A DNA stretch of 64,000 bases from Staphylococcus gallinarum (GTDB lineage Bacteria; Bacillota; Bacilli; Staphylococcales; Staphylococcaceae): the NCBI RefSeq assembly GCF_000875895.1, contig NZ_JXCF01000026.1, positions 1-64,000 on the forward strand, read 5' to 3'. Under the pieces are notes generated by a model. The model was not told the DNA's origin and searched no databases. It saw only the letters and a list, made by a program, of their open reading frames with translations. Numbering within the stretch: the first letter of the stretch is position 1; each line of letters begins with the position of its first letter. Below, in pieces: positions 46,100 through 55,443 of this stretch. A program made the translations under genes and the position numbers.

Positions 46100-46936
46100 A
46101 TGATTGATGATAGATGGTTAAAAATTGTAACAGATACTGATACTATCAATATTAACGATGTACTTCCTAATTTTATGTTTTTAGATGCAAAAGCAGCGTT
46201 TCCAACAACCAACAATGAAGGTACGACTATGAAAGGTGTAGACGGCGAGTTACCTAACTTTGCGACGTTTGCACCTTTCTCATTGCTCGTAAAATGTGGA
46301 TTTGATGGAATTGATATCATAGACGCAAATTTAGCAGAACAAAAATTGAGGAATATATTTTTTAAAAGAAAGCCATATTATATTATCACTTCGGACAATC
46401 CATGCATAAAGTATGCGGTCAAAAATCCAGATATTAATCCAGATTATGGTGATTATATGGCAGTGAAATTTGAATTAACTTTTTCTGTTTATAAAGGTTA
46501 TTCGGAGTCACTAAAAAGTACAGATAAATTTAGTTTATCAAGTGGTGATTGGCAATTTGAAGAAGGACTAATATTTGATGACAATATTAAATATAACCAT
46601 AGCACTAGTAGTTTTAAAATCTTCAATGGTTCAGATGATACGATCAATCCAATATTACGTCATAAGTTTAGATTAGATATTAATATTGACGCACCTAATG
46701 GTTTTACTATTACTAATAAGACAACCGGGGATGTATTTGAATATACAAAACCTATAAAAAGTAATAAGACCTTATCTATTCAAGGTGTGCATCCCATTCT
46801 AAATAATAAACGTGTAGGTGTTGATACTAACTTTAACTTTTTAACTTTAGATCCTGGATATAACGACATAGAGATATCAGGTACTAATTTAGGAAAGACA
46901 AATACTAAATGGGTATTCCCATTCATTTATAGGTAG
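46100..46936 (+). CDS. Distal tail protein (Dit)
   Basis: A 278-residue hub protein of the baseplate. The N-terminal part (MIDDRWLKIVTDTDTININD, GVDGELPNFATFAPFSLLVK) and the C-terminal beta domain match the siphovirus tail component family. GGGAGGT precedes the ATG. Position right after the tape measure and before the Tal-type protein supports the call. Confidence 0.92.
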   Translation: MIDDRWLKIVTDTDTININDVLPNFMFLDAKAAFPTTNNEGTTMKGVDGELPNFATFAPFSLLVKCGFDGIDIIDANLAEQKLRNIFFKRKPYYIITSDNPCIKYAVKNPDINPDYGDYMAVKFELTFSVYKGYSESLKSTDKFSLSSGDWQFEEGLIFDDNIKYNHSTSSFKIFNGSDDTINPILRHKFRLDINIDAPNGFTITNKTTGDVFEYTKPIKSNKTLSIQGVHPILNNKRVGVDTNFNFLTLDPGYNDIEISGTNLGKTNTKWVFPFIYR

Positions 46937-46945
46937 GTGAGTAGA

Positions 46946-48511
46946 TTGGATCACTTGGTTCTTAAAAACAAAGAAGGTACATATGTTGAGATACTAACGG
47001 AGGTTGATTACGGTACTTTTAAATATGACTATGAAAGAAACAATGAAAGATCACTCACATTTACTATCTATAAAACAAATGAAAATGAAGATATATTCAA
47101 CAATGTTAAGAATGAAATGTATGTTTTATATCATGGTCAAGTATATGTGATAAAAACCACTGCTATAAAATATGATGGTGTATTAGTTTCAAATGATATT
47201 GCGGCCAAGCATATATTTATGGAATTTCAAAATCATTATATTGATAAAGATATAGAAAATGAAGAAAGTAGTTCTGATACAAAGGAATCCACAGTAGAGG
47301 TTAAAGCTACTTATACACTACAACAGTATTTAGATTTTGGTTTTGAAGGTAATAATTTTGGTTTTAATTACCAAATTAAAGGTAAATTTAATCAGCGTGT
47401 AGCCATTGATGAATTAGGTAATAAAAATGGAATGGAATATCTCACAGAAGGCGCTGAACTATTCGGTTATATTTATTACGCTGATAATAAAATGATTTAT
47501 ATTTATGATGAAGACACTTTTTATGAAATGTCTGAAGAACCTTTTATCTATCATTACAATACTGATGAAGTTTCTGCCATGATTTCAACACTTGATTTGA
47601 AAACATATATTGAAGGTTATGGTAAAAAGAAAACTAAGAGTGAAACGAAGAACTATAAGCCTATAAAGCCTAAAGAATTATCATATTCAGGCCCATTTGA
47701 TAAAACTGGGACTTGGTCAACAGAAAGCGTTGGCGCTAGTTATAGTAAAGATTTTGAATGTAAATGGGGTAATGAAACATTAGTATGGACACTTAAAAAG
47801 ATGTCTAAAGGTGGCACACTTGATGTTTACTTAGATCATAAAAAGATTGGAAGTTATGATTGTTACAGTAAAACTGCAACATCAGAACAAATTACAATTG
47901 CTAAGGGCTTAAGTAAAGGTAAACATACATTTAAAGTAGTATTTACAGGAAAGAAATCTGGTATTGATTATAAAAAATCCAAACCATGCATGTATGTAGG
48001 GACTGAAAAATCAACAGTTTTAAATTTAACTGCGGTTTTAAAGGGAAAAGACGTATATCATACTTATACAAGTTATCGTTCTCCTAACGCTGATATATTC
48101 GGAGTAAAAAAGGCACCTACTGTTTTTGATGATAATGCTTTAGATGAAGAAGAATTATTAAAAAATATAAAAGCACAACTTACAGATGAACCAACTGTAG
48201 AACTATCTACAAACTACTTAGGTTTTGATGAAATCAAAGATAATCATAAAATAAGATTTATCCATAAACCATTAGGTTTTAATACAGATTTAAAGGTTGT
48301 TAAAATATCGGCTTCTCATCCCTATGTCAACGAACCTGTATCCGTTGAATTTAGTAATGCGAGTAAGGATATTGTTCAGATACAAAATAAAATCAATCGG
48401 AATATTAAAAAAGTTAATAACTTAGTTAAAGGCGGTTCACTAGATGGGGCGTCTATTTCTTTGCAAAAATTAGCTTCTGATTCGATAGGGAGTGTGTTAA
48501 TTGATGAATGA
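46946..48511 (+). CDS. Tail-associated structural protein (Tal, minor structural N-terminal type)
   Basis: Forms the tail tip trimer. The start is taken as TTG (then DHLVLKNKEGTYVEILTEVD) with AGGTGAG upstream; GTG nine bases earlier directly after the dit stop is possible. About 521 residues: N-terminal gp27-like hub (FKYDYERNNERSLTFTIYK, MYVLYHGQVYVIKTTAIK), a carbohydrate-binding-like beta insert about 245-360, and a C-terminal helical part. No peptidase motif is obvious. Confidence 0.85.
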   Translation: MDHLVLKNKEGTYVEILTEVDYGTFKYDYERNNERSLTFTIYKTNENEDIFNNVKNEMYVLYHGQVYVIKTTAIKYDGVLVSNDIAAKHIFMEFQNHYIDKDIENEESSSDTKESTVEVKATYTLQQYLDFGFEGNNFGFNYQIKGKFNQRVAIDELGNKNGMEYLTEGAELFGYIYYADNKMIYIYDEDTFYEMSEEPFIYHYNTDEVSAMISTLDLKTYIEGYGKKKTKSETKNYKPIKPKELSYSGPFDKTGTWSTESVGASYSKDFECKWGNETLVWTLKKMSKGGTLDVYLDHKKIGSYDCYSKTATSEQITIAKGLSKGKHTFKVVFTGKKSGIDYKKSKPCMYVGTEKSTVLNLTAVLKGKDVYHTYTSYRSPNADIFGVKKAPTVFDDNALDEEELLKNIKAQLTDEPTVELSTNYLGFDEIKDNHKIRFIHKPLGFNTDLKVVKISASHPYVNEPVSVEFSNASKDIVQIQNKINRNIKKVNNLVKGGSLDGASISLQKLASDSIGSVLIDE

Positions 48512-48968
48512 ACCAACAGAAATTAAATATCCTTTAGATGAATATGGCGAGCCATATTATGCAGCAACACATTTCAAAGCCATTCAAAATATTGAAGGTA
48601 TATTAAAAGATTCTACAGATTGGATTGAATTTTCACCGTTAAGTGGAAAACCTAATACTGAATTTAAAGCAGAGGGTGACAATGGGTTTAACTGTTCCTA
48701 CAGAGAAATAAATGTTTTAGGCATTGTAAAAATAAAAAGTGTAAGAATTAATTTATCTAATGTACAAAATGGTATGACAATCGCTAATTTACCAGAAAAC
48801 TTTGTTTCTAAATCGCAATCTTGGACAATTAGAACGCCAAACACTCATTTACCAGCCATCGTTTCATTACGACCTAACGGTAAATTAACACTTGTTTTCA
48901 ACAAACAAGACGCAGAGATATGGACAGAAACAGATTATATATATGGATCACACACATGGATAGAATAG
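48504..48968 (+). CDS. Baseplate protein with shared C-terminal binding domain
   Basis: A 154-residue protein. Residues about 38-154 (DWIEFSPLSGKPNTEFKAEG, NVQNGMTIANLPENFVSKSQ, ETDYIYGSHTWIE) match the C-terminal domain of the BppU protein at 51659-53155 closely. The N-terminal 37 residues resemble the end-cap that connects to Tal. It may be a small receptor-binding or chaperone-like tail fibre. AGGGAG lies ahead of the ATG. Confidence 0.8.
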   Translation: MNEPTEIKYPLDEYGEPYYAATHFKAIQNIEGILKDSTDWIEFSPLSGKPNTEFKAEGDNGFNCSYREINVLGIVKIKSVRINLSNVQNGMTIANLPENFVSKSQSWTIRTPNTHLPAIVSLRPNGKLTLVFNKQDAEIWTETDYIYGSHTWIE

Positions 48969-48987
48969 AAAGGGTGATAGTAATAAT

Positions 48988-51645
48988 ATGAATTTACATT
49001 TTGATTTACCTATAGAATTAGGGCAAGGATTTAGATATAAGACGATTGAAAATTTCAAGAGTATTTATAATTTCTATAAGTACATTAAAGATGATTTAAC
49101 ACATCATCGTATAGGAGAGAAACACGCACACCATTCCAGACAAATTGATTATGAAAATGTAAGTGTCGAAACTTTTCTGAACTATTTAAATGCAAAAGTA
49201 AGGGAATTAGTCATCGGTCATAATGGCGATGGTGTAAATGAGTTAAAAGATAGTAGAGTAGCGGTCGATGGTACACCATTCAATGTATTGTCTGACCGTT
49301 TATTTTATGATTTCACACGTATTGAGAAAAAGCTTGATGAGAATTACGAGAAGTTAAATAAAAAGATTGAACGCATTGTTAATGTGAACGATTACGGTGC
49401 AGACCCAACAGGAGAAACAAACTCTGACGAAGCATTTAAAAAAGCATTAGGTTCGGGTAATGTTCATGTTCATATGACGGCGGGAACATACAAAATTAAG
49501 AATGGTATTAAGTTGCCGAGTAGGTCCATTCTTTCGGGTGAAGGTAAAGGTATTACCATTATTAAACTTGCAGATGACGCACCGAGAGAAACATTGGCAG
49601 TTACGAATAAAGATATGGATGGTACAGCTGAATATATTGGCACAAAAGGTTATTCAGTGGACGGCAACAAAGCAAGATTTGATGAAAAGAATGTGAGTCA
49701 GGGCATTCAATTCAATTATCCCGCACCTAGTGGTGGTTCGTTATCATCTAACGTTAGATTTGCAGGCGTTAAGTATGGTTATATCGAAGATATTAAATCC
49801 ATTGATGCTTTATTACATGGTTTCGATATTACTTATGCTAGTGACGATTACTATTACGGTGGTGACGGCGCAAGGGTTAATGAAGAATTAGAAAGTAAAT
49901 TCATTCGTATTAATAATTGTGAATCGGTTGGTCATGGTGATGATGGATTTACAACTCACCATAGTAGATTTATCAATATCACAAATAACGTTTCACATGA
50001 TCCTAAGAACTATCATGGTAATAGTAATGGGTTTGAATATGATGATGGTTCACAGAACGTTTTTTCTTCAAATAATATCTCATTCAATAACCAATGTGGT
50101 ATTGAAATCAAAGCGCATGAAACTTCATCCGCAGCATCCATGGTTGTGGTTGATGGACACATTTCACACAAAGATAACCGTTCATATGTAGCTAGACATA
50201 TTGGTCATCATAGAGCGGCAACCGACCCTAAATCTAAAACGGCAAAAGATGTCACGTTTTCAAATATTGTCTCACTATTTCCATATAAAAATGAAACTTA
50301 TCCAGGTTGGACACCTAGAGCTCTTTCAATCAGTGCTTACACAAACGTATCAGTTAATAACTTTACTGCTATTGGTGATGGTACATTCGATTCAACTAGT
50401 CCGGCTATTGCAGTTCAGTTTATGGCAGAAAATGTTCAGTTGAACAATATCAATATCAGAGGTTTCAAAAATGCAATTGCCGACATTAAAATATACGGTG
50501 GTGCAAACAGACCTAAAAAAGTTACGTTCAGTAACATTAATATTCACCATTCATCTAACAATATCGGTATTGCCGGTGGTGCAGGCGTTTATGACACTAA
50601 AATTATTGGTGCAAATTTAATTGGTAATGGCACAGGTAATGCAATTGAAATGTATAACACTACTACCACAATCATGGGTGTACAACAAGAAGGATACACA
50701 AACGGTGCAGTGCTATTTAAGCAAATATACAAAGATGTACCAACTGCGGTACGTGGAGGTTTCATGGGCGGTTCAACAGGTTCCGGTGCATTATCAAGAC
50801 GTTCTGCAGTAATCGCAACGACAGGTGATTCATATGCCCATTCTGACCGTTCTTGGTTATTAGGTGCAGGTATGGATTCACATGCTTGGGGTTCGCGTTC
50901 CGGTATCATCAATTCACTTGAATCTAAAACAACACAAGGCAAATACGGTCAATTGATTTTAAATAGTCGTGGTGTATTAACGGAAGATAACTATGTTACG
51001 GTATGGGGGTATGCAACAGGGGGAGCTAAAAGAGAAAACACTTCAGCAGAGATACGAAGTGTTTCAGGAAATATTAAATCAAAAGGTACAATCCAAGCTG
51101 GACAAAACTTCGGTGACTATGCAGAGTATTTCGAATCTCAATCGGGTCAAGAAATACCGAATGGTTATATGGTTACTTTAGATGGTCGATATATTCGAAA
51201 GGCAAACTCGAATGATACGCCTATTGGTGTTATTTCGGGTACTGCAGGAGTGATACTTGGTGACCAAATGTTCCACCATAAAGACAAATATTTAAAAGAT
51301 GAATTTGGTGTCACGCTCACACAGTTAGAGAAAAAAGAATGGCACGATGACGAAGGTAATTGGTATGAAGAAGAAATCGAGATGCCAATACCTAATCCAG
51401 ACTTTAAAGAAAATGACGAAGAAGAATATTTATCACGTGCTGAACGTCCAGAATGGAATGTGGTTGGACTTGTCGGTCAAGTATTCACTCGAATTGATAA
51501 TACAGTGGATGTAAATGATTATATCAAACCTAATAAAGGGATTGGTACTAAAGATAATAACAATGGTTTCTATCGTGTGTTGGAAATCACTACACCATTT
51601 GATTCTGAAAAAGGTTACGGCGTTGCCGTTTGCTTAATTAAATAA
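48988..51645 (+). CDS. Tailspike with pectate-lyase-like beta-helix and self-cleaving C terminus
   Basis: An 885-residue host-surface protein. Residues about 1-125 attach it to the baseplate; about 130-660 form a right-handed beta-helix beginning VNDYGADPTGETNSDEAFKK, as in pectate-lyase-type tailspikes that cut wall polymers. Residues about 700-885 match the peptidase G2 intramolecular chaperone/autocleavage domain (FGDYAEYFESQSGQEIPNGY, GVISGTAGVILGD, EWNVVGLVGQVFTRID). Likely targets teichoic acid or exopolymer; the substrate is unknown. Confidence 0.9.
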   Translation: MNLHFDLPIELGQGFRYKTIENFKSIYNFYKYIKDDLTHHRIGEKHAHHSRQIDYENVSVETFLNYLNAKVRELVIGHNGDGVNELKDSRVAVDGTPFNVLSDRLFYDFTRIEKKLDENYEKLNKKIERIVNVNDYGADPTGETNSDEAFKKALGSGNVHVHMTAGTYKIKNGIKLPSRSILSGEGKGITIIKLADDAPRETLAVTNKDMDGTAEYIGTKGYSVDGNKARFDEKNVSQGIQFNYPAPSGGSLSSNVRFAGVKYGYIEDIKSIDALLHGFDITYASDDYYYGGDGARVNEELESKFIRINNCESVGHGDDGFTTHHSRFINITNNVSHDPKNYHGNSNGFEYDDGSQNVFSSNNISFNNQCGIEIKAHETSSAASMVVVDGHISHKDNRSYVARHIGHHRAATDPKSKTAKDVTFSNIVSLFPYKNETYPGWTPRALSISAYTNVSVNNFTAIGDGTFDSTSPAIAVQFMAENVQLNNINIRGFKNAIADIKIYGGANRPKKVTFSNINIHHSSNNIGIAGGAGVYDTKIIGANLIGNGTGNAIEMYNTTTTIMGVQQEGYTNGAVLFKQIYKDVPTAVRGGFMGGSTGSGALSRRSAVIATTGDSYAHSDRSWLLGAGMDSHAWGSRSGIINSLESKTTQGKYGQLILNSRGVLTEDNYVTVWGYATGGAKRENTSAEIRSVSGNIKSKGTIQAGQNFGDYAEYFESQSGQEIPNGYMVTLDGRYIRKANSNDTPIGVISGTAGVILGDQMFHHKDKYLKDEFGVTLTQLEKKEWHDDEGNWYEEEIEMPIPNPDFKENDEEEYLSRAERPEWNVVGLVGQVFTRIDNTVDVNDYIKPNKGIGTKDNNNGFYRVLEITTPFDSEKGYGVAVCLIK

Positions 51646-51658
51646 TAGGAGTGATACG

Positions 51659-53155
51659 ATGACAAACGGAATAGACAAAAAAGCGTTATTCAAACTTACA
51701 TCAGAACCTTATTTAAAGCCAATCTCTGATTTAGGGTTTGGCTTTTATAATTTAGATGAAAATACTGCAATATTAAGATTCCAATTGAGTAACGATAAGG
51801 GTCCATTACTGATTAGTAAGCACAATTTAACTGCTTATGCTTATTTTGAATCAACAAATGGTAGTGTATCAGATGTAATTGAATTAGCAATTGAAGATGA
51901 ATTTAAAGGCATTGTCACCATCACATTAGACAGTGCCTTTTTACATGCTTGTACAAACACAACTGTTACTGGTCAAGTTCACATTGGGGTTAATAATGTA
52001 GATGGTAATCCACAATATAATGAGGTTGCAGTAGTTAGAGAGTTTAAATTTGAAGTTGCAGACGCACTGATTAATAAAATTACTTCAACGACTAAAATTG
52101 AATACATTCGCATGTTTTCACAACTGAAACAACGAATCGAACAAGAAGTTAAAGATATCGAAGCAGCCATCGCTAACGGTGCCGATCATGTAGCAGAAAT
52201 GAAAACAGTGTTACAACAAGGTAAAGACGCACTTAATAAGATTGTGGTTGATGGTAAAGCAGATATTAATACACTCATCACACAATCTAAATCAGATATA
52301 GATGGAACAGTTTCACAAAGTATTGAAGATATCACAACGTTATCAAATAACACGAAAACTTCTATACAAAATACTGCAGATACTGCGAATGCAAGTGTAA
52401 AAGCAACGAGTGACCAAGCTATCACACATGTTGATACAAAAGTCGCAGAGTTTAATAAAACGGTTGAAGATAACGGATTCGTTACACCGGAACAGTTGGA
52501 CACTAATATTAATAGTCTTAATTGGCAGAAATCAAAATTAACAAGTAATGATGGTGTTTTAGAGGGATATAGTGGTTTGGATCTCAATTCACCTGAAACG
52601 GTACTTGGAAATAAAACGACATTTGGATATGCTACAAGAACTCAAAATTATCCTGGTATTCAATCGAATGGCTTTTTTAAATACTTCGTTAGAACAGGCA
52701 ATTATGCAAAATTGGAATATAGACCATACAATTCAAATGTAGTTTATGAAAGAACTAAAACAAACGGCACATGGTTAGATTGGAGTACAATTTCTAGGGA
52801 TGTTAGTGATACAGGTTGGGTTGAGTTTAACTTAATCAACGGTGCATCTACTAACACAGAGTACAGTGACAGAAATGGTTTTAAATGTGCATATAGAACG
52901 ATTGTAAATGGTAGTATCACAGAACGTTGTTTGAGAATCAATGGATCTAACATTGTACCCGGTCAAACAATCGCAAACTTACCAAGTAATTTTTGTAAAA
53001 ATGCTCAAACTTTTCCAGTTCGTATACCAACTAAATACGCAGGTGGCTACTTAGTTATAGAACCATCAGGAATTGTAAAATTTTATATCAATGGTGATTC
53101 TAGCGCTTGGACATCTACAGATTATGCTTATGGTGAAATGTCTTGGAAAGATTAG
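51659..53155 (+). CDS. BppU-family upper baseplate protein with receptor-binding C terminus
   Basis: A 498-residue protein. The N-terminal BppU domain (about 1-140: LNENTAILRFQLSNDKG-like beta sandwich) anchors to the baseplate, a coiled coil follows (about 145-270, with many short heptads such as KQRIEQEVKDIEAAIANG), then a fibre head about 275-498. The last 120 residues match the small protein at 48504-48968. TAGGAGTG precedes the ATG. Confidence 0.88.
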   Translation: MTNGIDKKALFKLTSEPYLKPISDLGFGFYNLDENTAILRFQLSNDKGPLLISKHNLTAYAYFESTNGSVSDVIELAIEDEFKGIVTITLDSAFLHACTNTTVTGQVHIGVNNVDGNPQYNEVAVVREFKFEVADALINKITSTTKIEYIRMFSQLKQRIEQEVKDIEAAIANGADHVAEMKTVLQQGKDALNKIVVDGKADINTLITQSKSDIDGTVSQSIEDITTLSNNTKTSIQNTADTANASVKATSDQAITHVDTKVAEFNKTVEDNGFVTPEQLDTNINSLNWQKSKLTSNDGVLEGYSGLDLNSPETVLGNKTTFGYATRTQNYPGIQSNGFFKYFVRTGNYAKLEYRPYNSNVVYERTKTNGTWLDWSTISRDVSDTGWVEFNLINGASTNTEYSDRNGFKCAYRTIVNGSITERCLRINGSNIVPGQTIANLPSNFCKNAQTFPVRIPTKYAGGYLVIEPSGIVKFYINGDSSAWTSTDYAYGEMSWKD

Positions 53156-53169
53156 AGGGAGATGAGTTT

Positions 53170-53535
53170 ATGAAAGTAGTTTATTTATATGATGGTACAC
53201 CATACCTTGCAGAGTTAAACAACGAAGGTGAATATGATTACCCTAAGGAAGCATGGACTGAAACACCGCCACCAGAAGGAATATATGAACCATTTTATTT
53301 TAATGGAAATGAATGGATTGGCAGTACAAAAGAAGAATGGGAGTCAAATCAAGCTAAACCTCCAATGGAGCCTAAAGCTTTGGAGTTATTGGTATCGCGA
53401 TTGCAATTACAATTAATGATTGGAAATAAAAAGACGAAAGATCTTGAGGATAAACTCGAAGCCACTAACAAAAGCTTGGCAGACGCTTTACTTAAAATAA
53501 CAGAGATAGAAAACAAAATCGGAGGTAATGCCTAA
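53170..53535 (+). CDS. DUF2977 family tail protein
   Basis: A 121-residue protein starting MKVVYLYDGTPYLAELNNEG; GAGGGAGATGAG favours this ATG over one 27 bp upstream. N-terminal beta domain with aromatic residues (YEPFYFNGNEWIG) and a C-terminal coiled coil (ELLVSRLQLQLMIGNKKTKD). Found downstream of baseplate genes in staphylococcal phages; function unknown. Confidence 0.85.
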   Translation: MKVVYLYDGTPYLAELNNEGEYDYPKEAWTETPPPEGIYEPFYFNGNEWIGSTKEEWESNQAKPPMEPKALELLVSRLQLQLMIGNKKTKDLEDKLEATNKSLADALLKITEIENKIGGNA

Positions 53536-53684
53536 TGTTCCCATCATTTGAAAGTATAAAATATTTTTATGATATCAATTGTTACACAACAGTAGAAATT
53601 AAAATTTATTATGAATATGGTTGTATCACTAAAGAGCAGTACAAAGAAATAACGGGTGAAGATTATCCAGAACCTCAAGCATAA
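53535..53684 (+). CDS. XkdX family protein
   Basis: A 49-residue protein: MFPSFESIKYFYDINCYTTV, then YEYGCITKEQYKEITGEDYP, the XkdX signature. It starts in a TAATG overlap with the DUF2977 gene. XkdX proteins sit between tail fibre and lysis genes; the function is unknown. Confidence 0.88.
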   Translation: MFPSFESIKYFYDINCYTTVEIKIYYEYGCITKEQYKEITGEDYPEPQA

Positions 53685-53700
53685 GCTTGGGGTTTTTATT
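53673..53700 (+). terminator. Terminator after xkdX
   Basis: CCTCAAGC pairs with GCTTGGGG around ATAA and is followed by TTTTTATT. It overlaps the stop codon of the XkdX gene and separates the main tail block from the membrane/lysis block. Confidence 0.85.
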
Positions 53701-53721
53701 ATATAGAAAGTAGGTGAATCT

Positions 53722-54168
53722 ATGTTGAGTGAGCATAATAAAGGTTTAAATCTTTTTCAAATGATAACGATGATTTATTGTTTTGGATTTGGTCTATATT
53801 CTGAATGGCGCGGTGCTTATTGGGTATTGTTCGCAGAAAAAGCAGCTTCTGAATCTCCATTATATACAACGATGCATGAGGTTATCAGCTTGTTCTGGTG
53901 GGGCGTTCCATTTTCGATTGCGGGTATATTGTTAATTATTGCTGCTTTATTTTTGCCGTATCATAAAACAAATAATTATTTTTTATATTTGTTTGTGATA
54001 GGTCATATAATATCAACTGTGTTTTACTATAGCTTCACTCTAGCAGGTTTCCACAATGCGATTAATATTTTAACACCTGGTCAAAACCTTACATGGGCAG
54101 TTATATCAGGTGTCATGGCTTTTGTTGGAGGTGTATCATTGTGGAATCAAAAGACGATGAAAAAGTAA
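53722..54168 (+). CDS. Four-helix phage membrane protein
   Basis: A 148-residue protein with hydrophobic segments about 13-33, 55-82, 89-110 and 119-140. GTAGGTGA precedes the ATG. It overlaps the DUF2951 gene in another frame. Such a protein accompanies DUF2951 in some staphylococcal phages. It might help lysis or superinfection control; this is not shown by sequence. Confidence 0.75.
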   Translation: MLSEHNKGLNLFQMITMIYCFGFGLYSEWRGAYWVLFAEKAASESPLYTTMHEVISLFWWGVPFSIAGILLIIAALFLPYHKTNNYFLYLFVIGHIISTVFYYSFTLAGFHNAINILTPGQNLTWAVISGVMAFVGGVSLWNQKTMKK

Positions 54169-54554
54169 GTTATTATTTGCCACGTCATGAATTTTTAGAA
54201 AAGCGTTTAGAGATGATTCAATATATAGATGACGGGGATAAACGTGTTGAAAAGCAATTAGAACAAGTGAATTTGCATTTACAAACATTTATTGAAAGTC
54301 AAAAGCCCTTTCATAAAACGTTATCTGATTTATTGACTGAGCAAAAAGAAACGAATCAAAGTATAAGGAAAGTTGTTAGAAGGACAGAAAAGCTTGAAGA
54401 TGAACAAGCCAAGATGAGTGATTCTATACAAAGCATTCAAATTGAAAGTAGTCAGAAAGTATCTGAAAGAAATAAATTAATTTTAGGTATTTTAAGTACA
54501 TTAGCAGGTGCAGGAGGGCTTGTGCCTATACTTGCACAAATCTTTTTCAAATAG
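54141..54554 (+). CDS. DUF2951 family phage protein
   Basis: A 137-residue protein starting at GTG (then ESKDDEKVSYYLPRHEFLEK) with TTGGAGGTG at good distance. A long coiled coil (about 20-110) ends in a C-terminal membrane helix (NKLILGILSTLAGAGGLVPI). The architecture is like gp10/haemolysin XhlA-type proteins that accompany holins. Function unknown. Confidence 0.85.
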   Translation: MESKDDEKVSYYLPRHEFLEKRLEMIQYIDDGDKRVEKQLEQVNLHLQTFIESQKPFHKTLSDLLTEQKETNQSIRKVVRRTEKLEDEQAKMSDSIQSIQIESSQKVSERNKLILGILSTLAGAGGLVPILAQIFFK

Positions 54555-54628
54555 TAGTTTAAAATATGTTAATATGTATGAAGTGAGCAAGTTGGATAGA
54601 TGGTGGCTAATCTCTTGATTAAGGGGTG

Positions 54629-54676
54629 ATGCCTATGAAATATGGTTTAGCTCCTGGAAAGGAGCAGTATGTCTGA
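54629..54676 (+). CDS. Leader peptide overlapping the toxin start
   Basis: ATG (54629 or 54635) with AAGGGGTG upstream reads MPMKYGLAPGKEQYV and stops inside the first codons of the holin-like toxin gene. Leader frames overlapping the toxin occur in type I systems and would couple or restrain toxin translation. Real translation is not proven. Confidence 0.45.
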   Translation: MPMKYGLAPGKEQYV

Positions 54677-54749
54677 TTATGAAATGCTTATGGTCGTTCT
54701 CACGATCATTGGCTTAGTATTAATTAGTAATAATGACCATAAAAAATAA
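54669..54749 (+). CDS. Type I holin-like toxin peptide (Hol_Tox type)
   Basis: A 26-residue peptide: MSDYEMLMVVLTIIGLVLIS followed by NNDHKK. The acidic N terminus, single membrane helix and charged end match the putative holin-like toxin family (TxpA/BsrG-like). AAAGGAGCAG lies just before the ATG. The mRNA continues into a structured 3' region ending in a strong terminator, as type I toxin mRNAs do. It may help stabilise the prophage or influence membrane energetics. Confidence 0.75.
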   Translation: MSDYEMLMVVLTIIGLVLISNNDHKK

Positions 54750-54880
54750 CCATCTTATCATCTAAACTTTAGCCGGTTTAATGAGATGGTCATCTTTTGA
54801 TTCATCAAGTTTTACCTAAGCTACCGTCTTTTTAACGGGCTCACTGGGGCGATACACGTATGGTGTGTTGCCCTTTTTCT
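54750..54880. ncRNA. Structured 3' region of the toxin mRNA, candidate antisense RNA site
   Basis: ACCATCTTA/TGAGATGGT forms a 9-bp stem right after the toxin stop. A terminator follows: GGGC-TACAC/GTGTGT-GCCC with TTTTT, about 54854-54885. The stem with the ACCGTCTTT/AACGGGCTCACT stretch between them is the usual place for a convergent antitoxin RNA. No clear minus-strand promoter could be named. Confidence 0.5.
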
Positions 54881-54918
54881 ATATATAAATTAACACAGTA
54901 TTAAAATATTATCAAATG

Positions 54919-54943
54919 AAGTCGACTTCGGTCGGCTTTTTTA
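54919..54943 (+). terminator. UUCG-loop terminator
   Basis: AAGTCGAC/GTCGGCTT closed by a stable TTCG tetraloop and followed by six Ts. It isolates the toxin region from the next gene, whose GGAGG Shine-Dalgarno starts a few bases later. Confidence 0.85.
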
Positions 54944-54959
54944 TTTTGGAGGTGCGACA

Positions 54960-55442
54960 TTGTTAACGAATGTTTTAAATATAAAAAATTCAGAAGATGG
55001 TAACCGGATTAAGCAAGGTGACCAATCTATTATGAGATATGAATTGTTAGATCGTAATAACGATAACCTGGAATTAAATCATAAAAAAGCAGTGATATAT
55101 CTTCACAATAAAGAAGGGGTGGCATATAAAGAAACGACAACTGTGAATGACAATGCAGTGGATGTAGTGATTAAAAAAGTGCTACCCGCTGATTATTATA
55201 TTTTAGAAATTGTTGTAGATGATAAATATATTTTTCCAAGTGACAACAAAACGAAAATTGAAATTACAAGCAGTGTCATAGGAAGTCATATAGCGGATAT
55301 TCAAAAAGAAAATGTATTCGATGAAATTTTGCGTTACGGAAATGAAAATGGATTGATTCAAACAGGTAATCAATTTGAAATAAGTGAAGATGAACCAGAA
55401 GACAAAACAAAAATATGGGTAACACCTATGGAGGATGAATAA
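54960..55442 (+). CDS. Second BppU-like baseplate protein
   Basis: A 160-residue protein starting at TTG with TTTGGAGGTGCG upstream. The sequence LTNVLNIKNSEDGNRIKQGD, LELNHKKAVIYLHNKEGVAY and LPADYYILEIVVDDKYIFPS has the beta-sandwich pattern of the BppU N-terminal domain, without a fibre. It may cap or replace a baseplate position. Overlaps the next gene's leader. Confidence 0.75.
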   Translation: MLTNVLNIKNSEDGNRIKQGDQSIMRYELLDRNNDNLELNHKKAVIYLHNKEGVAYKETTTVNDNAVDVVIKKVLPADYYILEIVVDDKYIFPSDNKTKIEITSSVIGSHIADIQKENVFDEILRYGNENGLIQTGNQFEISEDEPEDKTKIWVTPMEDE

Positions 55443-55443
55443 T

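Noticed and set aside
49502-51181. Short plus-strand frames inside the tailspike gene
   Set aside because: Alternate-phase shadows with unusual Met/Gln/Leu composition and no Shine-Dalgarno sites.
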